Origin: Saccharicrinis fermentans DSM 9555 = JCM 21142
Lineage (GTDB): Bacteria; Bacteroidota; Bacteroidia; Bacteroidales; Marinilabiliaceae
NCBI RefSeq assembly: GCF_000517085.1
Contig: NZ_KI912107.1
Span: 1,550,398-1,614,397, forward strand
Length of the DNA stretch: 64,000 nucleotides
Direction: 5' to 3'
A program made the translations under genes and the position numbers. Shown one piece after another: positions 36,567 through 45,683 of the stretch; positions within the stretch are counted from its first letter, which is position 1; each line of letters begins with the position of its first letter. Under the pieces are notes generated by a model. That model saw only the letters and a program-made list of their open reading frames with translations, had not been told where the DNA came from and searched no databases.

Positions 36567-37145
36567 ATGAAGATGATGAAAACACTGAAATTATTATTCG
36601 CTGTTGCGATTTTATTGGCAACAACCCATACTTATTCGCAAACCAACCAAGTAGATACCGACAAGAGTAGTGTAAAATGGGAAGGTAAAAAGATAGGCGG
36701 TTCTCACAATGGAGCCATACTATTAAAAGAAGGTTCATTTACCTTAAAGGGAAGTAAAATTACCGAAGGCACCTTTATTATTGATATGGCCAGCATAAGC
36801 AATGCCGACATTGAAGATAAAGACTATAAAGCAAAATTAATAGGACATTTAAAATCAGATGATTTTTTTAGCGTAGAAAAATATCCCACAGCAACATTAA
36901 AAGTTACTGGCAGCACTGCTTTTAAAAACGATATAGCTAAAGTAACAGGTGACTTAACAATCAAGGGACAAACACATCCCATTGACTTTGAAGTAAGCAA
37001 AAATGGTCATATTTTCACCACCCAACTTACCGTAGATCGTGCACAATATGATATTAGATATGGTTCAAAATCATTCTTTGATAATCTGGGTGACAAAGTT
37101 ATTTATGATGATTTCACTTTAGATATTAGCATCGTTACCAAATAA
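36567..37145 (+). CDS. YceI-family periplasmic protein
   Basis: A 192-residue protein with signal peptide (MKMMKTLKLLFAVAILLATT) and a YceI lipocalin-like barrel: QVDTDKSSVKWEGKKIGGSHNG, SFTLKGSKITEGTFIIDMAS, HLKSDDFFSVEKYPTATLKV, GDLTIKGQTHPIDFEV and FTLDISIVTK. Family members bind long polyisoprenoid chains in the periplasm. It follows the decayed pirin gene and probably shared an operon with it. A perfect-stem terminator lies downstream. Confidence 0.92.
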   Translation: MKMMKTLKLLFAVAILLATTHTYSQTNQVDTDKSSVKWEGKKIGGSHNGAILLKEGSFTLKGSKITEGTFIIDMASISNADIEDKDYKAKLIGHLKSDDFFSVEKYPTATLKVTGSTAFKNDIAKVTGDLTIKGQTHPIDFEVSKNGHIFTTQLTVDRAQYDIRYGSKSFFDNLGDKVIYDDFTLDISIVTK

Positions 37146-37165
37146 CAAAAAGCGATCATTTTTTT

Positions 37166-37205
37166 AACAAAAAAGGCTACCTCTACTGAGATAGCCTTTT
37201 TTGTT
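37166..37205. terminator. Bidirectional intrinsic terminator after yceI
   Basis: A perfect 14-base stem, AACAAAAAAGGCTA with TAGCCTTTTTTGTT, around a 12-base loop, between the convergent YceI and HD-PycTM genes. Confidence 0.88.
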
Positions 37206-37225
37206 AAATATTTAATTTAAAGTTG

Positions 37226-38442
37226 TTATAATATATCATTAATCCCGAGCACAAAAAAGAAGATGGATGAAATTAGGCCCACCACAAAAATTATATAAGC
37301 CCACCTTAAAAAAGTATATTTTTTAGTAAGTACTTTCCCTAAAAAATACAAATCCCGGCTCATGCTATTATACAGATATTCTCTATCTTTCATCAATTCA
37401 CCTATACCCCATTCGAAATCCTCTAGACTCATTTTATGAAAATTACCAAAAAAAGTAAGATTGCCACGTTTATGGCTAATATCCTCCTTTGATATAAATC
37501 CATGTGTAGTGCGAGGTATGGTCGATATAATACAAATAATAATGGTAATAATACTAAAGGCCACAAGATTTAATGCGGGCCAAATTAAAAAAGCATTGTT
37601 ATCTAATTTAGGAAAAAGAGTTGACAGAACGATGGAAATAATAATACCATTTACACTAATTAAAGTATTGGCTTTATCATCTGCAATACGGCTTAAATTA
37701 CATGATTACGAAGATTAACTCTAAACATCGTTTCTATCCCTTTATCTGGCTTTTTATTTCCATCTTCCTTTTTCTTCTTTTTTTTACCAGCTGTTTTTTC
37801 CAGTAGCTCATCCTCAGTCTTTATGTCCATCTTTAATAGATCAGTCAGTTTTTCTTTGTTTTTTTCCTTTTGTTTGTTTAAAATTTGCTTCGCAAAATTG
37901 GTATAAAATGGATGTTGTTCAAAAAAAACAATGCAATCGTTTATCCACTGATTGGGTGTTTTTTTCCTAAAACAATTTATTTCCTTAAACAGATTAATAA
38001 AAGGATTTCTTAGATAATCTTTATACCCCACGTGGGCTATATCCGCATCCCTAATAATTTCCTCCAATATATCTGTAGGTTCATATGCCAATCGAGTAGC
38101 CATAATAATACGTTCTACAGTAATGATATCACGATTGTCCATATTTCTTGACTCCAGAAATTCACGGGCAAAATCAGCCGATTTTTTCTCATGCCCCATT
38201 ACACCTTTATAAAAGCAGACATCATGAAAAATCGCTGCGATTTGCAATAACTCCATTTCTCGGGGAGATACCTCTGGGATGTTTATTGCAAAAGTAGATA
38301 CAACCTCTAACACATTAATGGTATGTTCTAGATTATGATGATATAATTTTTCATTTTTATTGGCTGTAATTTCCTCCCTGGCAATGGTTAAACAGTCATT
38401 AACCAATTTACTATATACCGTATCTGTCATACTCTCTATCAT
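37226..38442 (-). pseudogene. HD hydrolase-PycTM fusion split by a one-base frameshift
   Basis: The 5' frame (38442-37693, 249 codons) encodes an HD-domain phosphohydrolase with LYHHNLEHTINVLE, AAIFHDVCFYKG and DADIAHVGY, then a Lys-rich linker, and stops after MFRVNLRNHVI. A second frame takes over at 37699 with NLSRIADDKANTLISVNGII, two membrane helices (IIISIVLSTLF... NLVAFSIITIIICII), a GNFHKMSLEDFEWGI segment and a last helix (FLRWAYIIFVVGLISSIFFF). This second part is the PycTM/DUF5706 domain known from Pycsar effectors. One missing base at about 37700-37701 separates the frames; restored, the protein is about 405 residues. Its start overlaps the ppk1 stop (TAATG), so it belongs to the GAF-ppk1 operon. 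It may be damaged or a sequencing error. Confidence 0.82.
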
Positions 38443-40454
38443 TAATACCTCACATATTTTTTAACCAAATCGAACATAAGCTGCTGTGATGTTCTTTTGT
38501 TTTTACCATCTACATAAGCATTTTTTGCATCCTGCGTAAGATAACGTCCTTTTAACGAATCCGACAACTGGCAATATATTTCTTCCACTAATAACTGCTG
38601 ATTTTCTTTATCAAAAACAGGAAAAGCAACTTCAATTCGGTTGGAAAGGTTGCGTGTCATCCAATCAGCAGAAGCTAAATAAGTAATAGGAGATCCATTG
38701 TGATGAAAATGATAAATCCTGGTATGTTCAAGAAACTGGTCAACTATACTAACGATTTTAATATTGTTTTGTTGCTGTTTTGTGAGCGGAAAATAACAAC
38801 AAATTCCTCTAACGACCATGTTTATAGTTACTCCTTCATCGGCAGCCTGTCTGATTTTATGAATCATTTTAGGATCCTCAAAGCTGTTAAGCTTAATATT
38901 CATTTCAGCTTTTTTTCCCGACTTGGCCCATTCAATTTCCTGATCTATCAAATCATATATCCCTTTTCGTAGAACGAAAGGTGCCACCAATAAATATTTA
39001 AATTCTGGTCTATAAGTCTCATCTTTTAAAAAAGAAAACACTTCATCCAGGTCATGGGTATATCTTTTATCTACGGTTAAGATACCATGATCAGCATATA
39101 TTTTTGCTGTCTTTTCGTTCAGGTTACCTGTCCCCAGATAAGCATAAGTTATAATTTCCTTATCTTCTTTGCGTTTAATGGTAAATATTTTGGCGTGTAC
39201 CTTCAATTCTTTCACTCCATATTTAACAGAAGCACCAGCTTTTTCAAGCCTTTCTCCCCAATAAATATTTGATTCTTCATCAAATCGAGCCAATACTTCA
39301 ACCAACACAAATACCTTTTTCCCCTTATGTGCGGCTTTCTCAAGCGCCTTGCATATTTCTGATGTTTTATTGACCCTGTAAAGGGTAATATTTATCTCTT
39401 GCACTTGGGCATCCAACGCTGCCTTATGTAGCACATTTGCGACATAGCTAAAATCTTGATATGGATAACTTAAAAACACATCAGATATTTTAAGTTGTTC
39501 AAAATAATCTGCTGCATTGTCGAGTTTTGAACAGGCAACTGTACTGAATTTTTTATTATACAAATGAGGTTTATGACTAAAAAACGGGAATTTAAAAAAG
39601 TCATAGTAATTATGATACTTTCCTCCAGGCAATAGTCCAGTCATGTCCACATCAATTTTCTTTCTCAGATAATTAATATGTTTAAAAGGGATATCTTCGT
39701 TAAACAATAATCGACTAGGGAGTCCAGTCTCTCTCTTTTTAAGGCTTCTTTTAATTTTTCTTACAATACTATCTTCCTGTTCTTCATCAATATACAATTC
39801 TGCATCTCTTGATATTTTTACAGCATATACTTCTGTTTCTTTGCTAAGGTATTTCTCCACATTGTATCTAAAAATATCGTCTAGTTGAATTATCCTTGTT
39901 TCCTTCTCATCATGATATAGGGTAATAAATCTACCCCACTTATCATAGTCCAGTTCCAACAGGTATTTACCTTTTAATGAAATAAAATAGAGATAAACAG
40001 TTTGATGCACCAGATCGATGCTGGCATCATCATCAATCTTTCGTAATACAAAATTATTTTTTAAATGTTGATCAAAATAATCAGAGACCAGTTTTAGGTT
40101 TTCTTTATCGATGTTCTCATACAGAAAGTGAATTCCTTCACGAGCCATAGCAGGAACTAACTCGTGATAAAACAATTGTCCCAGTTTTTCCTGCTGTTCA
40201 CTTACAATCGCATTAATTTGCTGTAAAATATAGGAAGGTCGGAATCCGAACTTATTTTTTTTATCCCCGTTATATTTTTGTTCAAACCGGTGGCCAGCGA
40301 CTCTAACTTTATAAAATTCTTCCAAATTAGAAGAGTAAATAGCTACAAACTTCAGCCTTTCTAACAAGGGTACCGTTTCACTTTCAACTTCCTGAAGAAC
40401 ACGGGCATTAAAAGATAACCAACTCAGATCTCGGTCGATATATTTCATATTCAT
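38442..40454 (-). CDS. ppk1: Polyphosphate kinase 1
   Basis: A 670-residue enzyme that polymerises the gamma-phosphate of ATP into polyphosphate at the inner membrane. The N-terminal domain reads YIDRDLSWLSFNARVLQE, SSNLEEFYKVRVAGHRF. The catalytic PLD-like domains show ISDVFLSYPYQDF, the region of the autophosphorylated His (KELKVHAKIFTI), AYLGTGNLNEKTAKIYADHG and the second His region FLEHTRIYHFHH. Length fits the family. Both ends overlap neighbours by TAATG: the GAF gene upstream and the HD-PycTM gene downstream. This indicates one operon with coupled translation. Confidence 0.95.
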   Translation of the reverse strand: MNMKYIDRDLSWLSFNARVLQEVESETVPLLERLKFVAIYSSNLEEFYKVRVAGHRFEQKYNGDKKNKFGFRPSYILQQINAIVSEQQEKLGQLFYHELVPAMAREGIHFLYENIDKENLKLVSDYFDQHLKNNFVLRKIDDDASIDLVHQTVYLYFISLKGKYLLELDYDKWGRFITLYHDEKETRIIQLDDIFRYNVEKYLSKETEVYAVKISRDAELYIDEEQEDSIVRKIKRSLKKRETGLPSRLLFNEDIPFKHINYLRKKIDVDMTGLLPGGKYHNYYDFFKFPFFSHKPHLYNKKFSTVACSKLDNAADYFEQLKISDVFLSYPYQDFSYVANVLHKAALDAQVQEINITLYRVNKTSEICKALEKAAHKGKKVFVLVEVLARFDEESNIYWGERLEKAGASVKYGVKELKVHAKIFTIKRKEDKEIITYAYLGTGNLNEKTAKIYADHGILTVDKRYTHDLDEVFSFLKDETYRPEFKYLLVAPFVLRKGIYDLIDQEIEWAKSGKKAEMNIKLNSFEDPKMIHKIRQAADEGVTINMVVRGICCYFPLTKQQQNNIKIVSIVDQFLEHTRIYHFHHNGSPITYLASADWMTRNLSNRIEVAFPVFDKENQQLLVEEIYCQLSDSLKGRYLTQDAKNAYVDGKNKRTSQQLMFDLVKKYVRY

Positions 40455-42835
40455 TATTCGTCAGTCACTTCTTGAAGTACTTGCTGGTTTATATGGCAGC
40501 TTTTCTCATTTTTAAAATTCACTTGCACACGCAGAGCCTTTAAACCGGATGCTCCTTTTAGATCTTCCAGTTCAAGCTCTTCCAAGTCGCCGGTAAGATA
40601 ACCTTGGGCCATCATGTAATCAATATACCTTTTATATTCGGCAATTTCTTCGACATAAGAATAAATTATAGCGATTTTACCTACTTGTGTTACTCTTTCG
40701 TTGGTTCCTTTAACCAGAGCCTTATCAATACGTTTTTTTGTTATTTCATAGCGTATATTATAAGCTCCCGCCACATCAAATTTCTTCTCGTCTTGTCTAA
40801 ATTCGATACTTAAGGGATTGGAATGAACCAATATCAATTGTGTAATATCCAATTTAGTCCTCAGCTCGGACTGTATCTGGTTAATTTTACGAGCTATCTT
40901 CACTTTCACCAACAACTGCCACAGACGAATATTTTTCAAGTACATTTCATTGTACTTTAAATCCTTTACCAACGATTGCCCCAGATAACCATTATATTCA
41001 ATTCCATCGGTACGGTATTTTTCAAAATAATGTGGAAAAACATCCTGTGCTTTCTCCTGTTCCTTATCAATAATGTCGCTTACATGATCATTGATGAGTG
41101 TAAGGCTGTCTTCAAAATCTTTTCTCTTCTTATAAAGCACCCCCAATTCAGGGTCAAGCATTTCAAAATATTTATCTACAGGTCCGGTCAATTCCGGATC
41201 TCTATCCTTTATCAAGCGTAAAAAAGGATCAATTTCATTTTTCAAAAACTCCACGATACTCACCTCGTCACCCGCTTTCAGTCCTAACTTTAACGTTCTT
41301 AAATGTTTCTGAATTTTATAGCTAACATCACTTAATAGGGGAATATCCCGAATAACTTTTTCTATTTTCAGTATTTCATAGGCCCACTCCAATTGTTCGC
41401 TTAAATCAGCCTGAATAGCATGATTACGCGCCAATGATGAGCCCCTAATATCGGAAGCCCCATAAATAGGAACAATATCAGAAAATACAATACGATCAAC
41501 ACTGGCCGTATCTTCTCTACTATTTAAAATTTTTGAAGCAGCCTCTTTAAAACGCCACTCTACCGTTGGATGTATGGCTGTAAACTTTTCCTGAATCAGT
41601 GCCCTCACCTTGTCGTTCCATTCCTCTTGAGAACGTTTAATGGCCAAAGCAAAAACAGGAAACAAATCGTATAACATTTTAACTTGTATCAAGGTTAAGG
41701 AATTTAGTAAAGGACAGCCAAATTCAAGCATACCCACGACTTTGTCATCAATAATTAACGGAACCACAGCATGGCTACTGATACCATTGTCCAACAACTC
41801 CTTTTTTACGCTGGTTTGTTTTCCTTCCTTTAAATCTCGCGTTAAAATAATACGTTTTTCCTCAAACGCTTGTTGATATATAGATCCCTCATAGTCTTTG
41901 TACCTCAGTTTAGAATCCGCAACGATTGGTTTCCATAAATAACTTTTTTTTCCACCACTTTCAATATCATTAGAAAAAGACACAAGTCCAAACCTGACCA
42001 GGGGATTGTCCATCAGCGATCGTATTTTTTCTTGAATGCGCTTATACCCCTCCACAGAAACGATTGTATTTTTATCCAGCAAGTCCGATTTCAGTTCCGA
42101 TACAACATGTTCACGTGTGATATTGTTGTATTTAAAACGCATAAAACCTCTAAACTCAAATTTATCCAAAGGAATTATTTCATTCCAAAAATCCAAATCA
42201 TGATCTCTATCAAAAAGAGCGGTAATATCTTCATGTTTCAACTCCTTTAGCTTAGCGATGGGTTTAACCTGCAGATAACTAATATCAAAATTTTTATTAT
42301 AATATTTCACCGATTGATTCTGGCTATCGGTTAGCTTAAAGGTAAATGGAATCTCTACCGGTAGTTTGTAATTGTAAACCTTATCTAATATGATGCAATA
42401 AGCCTGGTATATAATAGGGATTATATTGGCATTGCTCGTATCTTCACCCAGTATGTCTACTCTTTTATTTTCGGCTCCTATCGTTTTTTTATAACGCTGA
42501 GAACTAAAAAAAGGTTCCATTTCAAAAGGCTTAAAAGCTGCCGTAATTTCTTCCTTGCAGTTCAGTGGATTAAATACAAAAGACATCAACTGTTTCAGCA
42601 GGGTGTCATGTTTCTCCATGACAGAATTATCTTTTATCTCGCCTCTAAGCTCTGGAACATCTTCCAGTTTTTTGAGCAAGTCCTTTGCCGAGCTATTCAA
42701 TATACTATTGGCATCCTCAGCTATATTTTCAATATCACGAATCAGATATTCAAAACTCAAGGTTTTTTTGAATGGAATATCACAAAAATGACATTTTATT
42801 TCTTTTTTCACATTGGATTGCTCCACACTTCCCAT
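40454..42835 (-). CDS. Large GAF-domain protein linked to ppk1
   Basis: A protein of about 793 residues with no export signal. A GAF-like sensory domain is visible in the middle (LVRFGLVSFSNDIESGGKKS... KKELLDNGISSHAVVPLIID, then DKVVGMLEFGCPLLNSL). The flanks are long helical regions without known catalytic motifs, and the C-terminus reads RYIDYMMAQGYLTGDLEELE. Homologous GAF proteins adjoin ppk1 in other Bacteroidota, suggesting a regulator of polyphosphate synthesis (inference). The longest frame starts at 42928, but the ATG at 42835 follows a TACATTTG promoter box and gives a more typical N-terminus (MGSVEQSNVKKEIKCHF), so I prefer it. The stop codon overlaps the ppk1 start. Confidence 0.8.
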   Translation of the reverse strand: MGSVEQSNVKKEIKCHFCDIPFKKTLSFEYLIRDIENIAEDANSILNSSAKDLLKKLEDVPELRGEIKDNSVMEKHDTLLKQLMSFVFNPLNCKEEITAAFKPFEMEPFFSSQRYKKTIGAENKRVDILGEDTSNANIIPIIYQAYCIILDKVYNYKLPVEIPFTFKLTDSQNQSVKYYNKNFDISYLQVKPIAKLKELKHEDITALFDRDHDLDFWNEIIPLDKFEFRGFMRFKYNNITREHVVSELKSDLLDKNTIVSVEGYKRIQEKIRSLMDNPLVRFGLVSFSNDIESGGKKSYLWKPIVADSKLRYKDYEGSIYQQAFEEKRIILTRDLKEGKQTSVKKELLDNGISSHAVVPLIIDDKVVGMLEFGCPLLNSLTLIQVKMLYDLFPVFALAIKRSQEEWNDKVRALIQEKFTAIHPTVEWRFKEAASKILNSREDTASVDRIVFSDIVPIYGASDIRGSSLARNHAIQADLSEQLEWAYEILKIEKVIRDIPLLSDVSYKIQKHLRTLKLGLKAGDEVSIVEFLKNEIDPFLRLIKDRDPELTGPVDKYFEMLDPELGVLYKKRKDFEDSLTLINDHVSDIIDKEQEKAQDVFPHYFEKYRTDGIEYNGYLGQSLVKDLKYNEMYLKNIRLWQLLVKVKIARKINQIQSELRTKLDITQLILVHSNPLSIEFRQDEKKFDVAGAYNIRYEITKKRIDKALVKGTNERVTQVGKIAIIYSYVEEIAEYKRYIDYMMAQGYLTGDLEELELEDLKGASGLKALRVQVNFKNEKSCHINQQVLQEVTDE

Positions 42836-42852
42836 GGCAAAACGATTTGGTA

Positions 42853-42860
42853 CAAATGTA
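42853..42860 (-). promoter_or_regulatory. Candidate -7 element of the GAF-ppk1-HD operon
   Basis: TACATTTG on the minus strand matches the Bacteroidota -7 consensus and lies 17 bases upstream of the preferred GAF gene start at 42835. No matching -33 TTTG was seen. Confidence 0.45.
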
Positions 42861-43013
42861 TTAAATAGATCAATATTTTTTTCAGTATATACGACAAACC
42901 TTAATAAATAGTTAATGAAACGCAACAAAGCGTATTTTAGATGAATATACCAATTTTATATAATGTAAATGTTACTTTTACCACTTCAATTGAAAAAAAA
43001 TAAAAATACGATC

Positions 43014-43631
43014 ATGAACAAACTATCACTATTAGTAGCTATCACAATTATTGCAAGCATTGTATACAGTTGTGATACTAAAACAAAGAAAACAACTGAT
43101 ACCTCCGAGATTTCAACAAAAAAACCTACGACTGTAGATTCTAATAAATCTTTTGATATTGACTTATTAAATCAAAGTGCATTGGATGGAAAAATAGAAA
43201 CCATAAAAAATGCTTTAGAAAACGGTTTCGACGCCAATTCAACCGATGCCAACAAGCGCACAACGCTAATGATGGCAGCGTTTAATGGACACACAGAAAT
43301 TGTTTCATTATTATTAAATAACGGAGCTGATGTTAACTTAACGGATAACATTAACAGAACTGCATTAATGTATGCTTCTACCGGTCCATTTACTACAACG
43401 GTGCTCACACTATTACAAGCAGGAGCTCAACCTAACCTAATTGATAATGAGGAAAATTGGACTGCTGTGATGATGGCAGCTGCAGAAGGTCAGCTGGAAG
43501 TCGTAAAAACATTAGTTGCCCATGGTGCGGATTTAACCATGGTGGATGTAGATGGTGAATCCTCATTGGATTTTGCTAATTCTAAAGGACATACACAGGT
43601 AGCTGAGTACATAAAAACGCAGATCAAATAA
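43014..43631 (+). CDS. Ankyrin-repeat lipoprotein
   Basis: A 205-residue lipoprotein starting MNKLSLLVAITIIASIVYSC (Cys20 is the lipid anchor). A Thr/Ser/Lys-rich linker is followed by about four ankyrin repeats: NQSALDGKIETIKNALENG, TTLMMAAFNGHTEIVSLLLN, TALMYASTGPFTTTVLTLLQ and TAVMMAAAEGQLEVVKTLVA, with a capping repeat. It probably binds a protein partner in the periplasm or at the outer membrane. An in-frame ATG 45 bases upstream gives a poor signal peptide and was rejected. Codon use is ordinary. Confidence 0.85.
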   Translation: MNKLSLLVAITIIASIVYSCDTKTKKTTDTSEISTKKPTTVDSNKSFDIDLLNQSALDGKIETIKNALENGFDANSTDANKRTTLMMAAFNGHTEIVSLLLNNGADVNLTDNINRTALMYASTGPFTTTVLTLLQAGAQPNLIDNEENWTAVMMAAAEGQLEVVKTLVAHGADLTMVDVDGESSLDFANSKGHTQVAEYIKTQIK

Positions 43632-43642
43632 ATTTTACACAT

Positions 43643-43684
43643 AAGATTAGTCAATGAGCACAAGCAATGCTATTGGCTAATCTT
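43643..43684. other. Inverted repeat between convergent genes
   Basis: AAGATTAGTCAAT pairs with ATTGGCTAATCTT (one wobble) around a 16-base loop. The right arm covers the stop codon of the helicase gene. No T-run follows on either strand, so function as a terminator is only possible. Confidence 0.4.
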
Positions 43685-45683
43685 GATAACCCAAGTTATC
43701 TGATATATTTCTAAAGCGTTCTGCTTCATCTTTCTCACCCAATTTATCACACACCTTAGATAAATAAAAATAAGCATCCGCATGATCATCCTTTAGTTGG
43801 ATAGCCTTTTTAAAATCATTATAAGCTCCATTGAAATTTCTTAGCAACATACGAGTTCTACCTCTGTTATAATAGACCTTAAAAAGACGTGGTTTTAACT
43901 TTCGTGCCAACGAATAATCAGCCTCTGCCCCATCCAGATCATCTACTTCAACCTTTAACCCTGCTCGTTTAAAAATAGCATCAAAGAAATCTGGATTTAA
44001 CAAAATGGCCTTGTTTAAATTGGCAATGGCAGCACGCTTATCCTTTGCTTTTACCAAGCATTCGTTGGCCATCAAGAAATATTCTCTGGCAAACTCCTCC
44101 AGTTGTTTATTTCTTTTGCGATCACGATTTTCCAGAAGTCTTATCTTCTTTTTTAATTGATGAATTATATTTAACTGACGTGAAATATAACGAAGTATTA
44201 TCGGCTTAGTCAGGTCATTTCTTTTGCTCATTGCCTGCCCTAATAACTCCATTGACTTCTGAAACTCATTTTTCCGAAAGGCGGTCAAGGCTTTTTTGTA
44301 ATAATCATCGGCCTTTGCAGAATCAAGACTTTCCTTTATTTGCAGTTTATTATTGGATCTACGGGAGAAATCAACACATTCTCGTTTTACAATTACATCA
44401 CGAGGAGTAATTTGCGATTTCATAATAATTCCTTGCAACGAACGACAACGACTCAAGGCCACATACAACTGTCCACCCGCAAATGCACCACCAGAAAAAT
44501 CGATCATGACTTTATCGAATGTTAAGCCTTGACTTTTATGTACTGTAATTGCCCAAGCTAACTTTAGGGGATATTGTTGGTAAGATCCTATCTCTTCTTC
44601 TACGATACGGTTATTCTTTTCATCATATTTATATCGTACATTTCGCCACACTTCTTTTTCAACCAGATGTACCTCTTCATTCTCAAGCCGAACATATATT
44701 CCTTCCTCATTGATTTCGTCGATTCTTCCAAGACTACCATTATACCATCTACGCTCAGGCGAATCATTTTTAATAAACATTACCTGCGCATTTTCTTTTA
44801 AAATTAAATGCTGTGGAGTTGGCAAAGCCGATTCCGGAAACTCACCTGAAATATATCCTTCAAAGGCAATTTCTTCCTCTTGCAATTCCTTTAGCTTATG
44901 ATCATTAATATAATCGACAGTATCTCTACGTGTTGCCAGGGTGATAAAGAGTTCATCCAAAGGAGCATTATAAGTGGGATTAAAGCGATGATTGATAGTT
45001 TTGATATCCTCCTGTTTAACCGCATTCACCCTAACCCTATCCAATAGGTTCACAAACTCAGGATTACTTTGACGATATACTTTTTTAAGTTCGATTTGAA
45101 TCATAGGTAAATTACGGAACACCCTGGCCGAAAAAAAGAACGGCGTTTGATAAAAGCGTTTTAGAATTCCCCATTCTTCTCTTTTGACCACCGGCTCCAA
45201 CTGAAATACATCACCCACCATCAAAAGCTGTTTTCCTCCAAATGGTACCTGCATATTACCCGAAAACACGCGAAGTACACGATCTATAAAATCCAGTATA
45301 TCTACCCGTAACATAGAAACCTCGTCAATAATTAGGAGTTCCATTTCTTTGATCAGTTTCTGGTGATTTTTTCTGTACTTTAAGAAATCATAAATACGAC
45401 CATTTTGGGTACTTAAATCCGGGTCGTCAGGCAATATCGGTCTAAAGGGTATTTTAAAAAAAGAATGCATCGTTTGACCACCTGCATTAATAGCAGCAAT
45501 ACCTGTTGGAGCCACCACTACATGCTTTTTATTTGTTTTAGCACAAATATATTTCAAAAACGTACTTTTTCCCGTTCCGGCCTTTCCCGTTAAAAATACC
45601 GAACGATTGGTATATTCTACCAGCTTTAATGCATCCTGAAATTCACTATTGTCTGTATCAATATGTTCAAGCCAATGCTCCAT
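43677..45683 (-). CDS. Pif1/RecD2-like helicase fused to TPR repeats
   Basis: A 668-residue protein. Residues 1-440 form a superfamily 1B helicase of the Pif1-like group: Walker A VFLTGKAGTGKSTFLKYI, PTGIAAINAGGQTMHSFF (motif Ia), Walker B LLIIDEVSMLRVDILDFID, GKQLLMVGDVFQLEPV (motif III) and WAITVHKSQGLTFDKV with YVALSRCRSLQGI (motifs V and VI). Residues about 470-668 are TPR repeats (YKKALTAFRKNEFQKSMELLG, AIANLNKAILLNPDFFDAIF, YNDFKKAIQLKDDHADAYFY). The TPR tail suggests a protein partner. The next upstream gene, another TPR protein, ends immediately before its ATG (TAA then ATG), so the two are coupled. Confidence 0.9.
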   Translation of the reverse strand: MEHWLEHIDTDNSEFQDALKLVEYTNRSVFLTGKAGTGKSTFLKYICAKTNKKHVVVAPTGIAAINAGGQTMHSFFKIPFRPILPDDPDLSTQNGRIYDFLKYRKNHQKLIKEMELLIIDEVSMLRVDILDFIDRVLRVFSGNMQVPFGGKQLLMVGDVFQLEPVVKREEWGILKRFYQTPFFFSARVFRNLPMIQIELKKVYRQSNPEFVNLLDRVRVNAVKQEDIKTINHRFNPTYNAPLDELFITLATRRDTVDYINDHKLKELQEEEIAFEGYISGEFPESALPTPQHLILKENAQVMFIKNDSPERRWYNGSLGRIDEINEEGIYVRLENEEVHLVEKEVWRNVRYKYDEKNNRIVEEEIGSYQQYPLKLAWAITVHKSQGLTFDKVMIDFSGGAFAGGQLYVALSRCRSLQGIIMKSQITPRDVIVKRECVDFSRRSNNKLQIKESLDSAKADDYYKKALTAFRKNEFQKSMELLGQAMSKRNDLTKPIILRYISRQLNIIHQLKKKIRLLENRDRKRNKQLEEFAREYFLMANECLVKAKDKRAAIANLNKAILLNPDFFDAIFKRAGLKVEVDDLDGAEADYSLARKLKPRLFKVYYNRGRTRMLLRNFNGAYNDFKKAIQLKDDHADAYFYLSKVCDKLGEKDEAERFRNISDNLGYQD

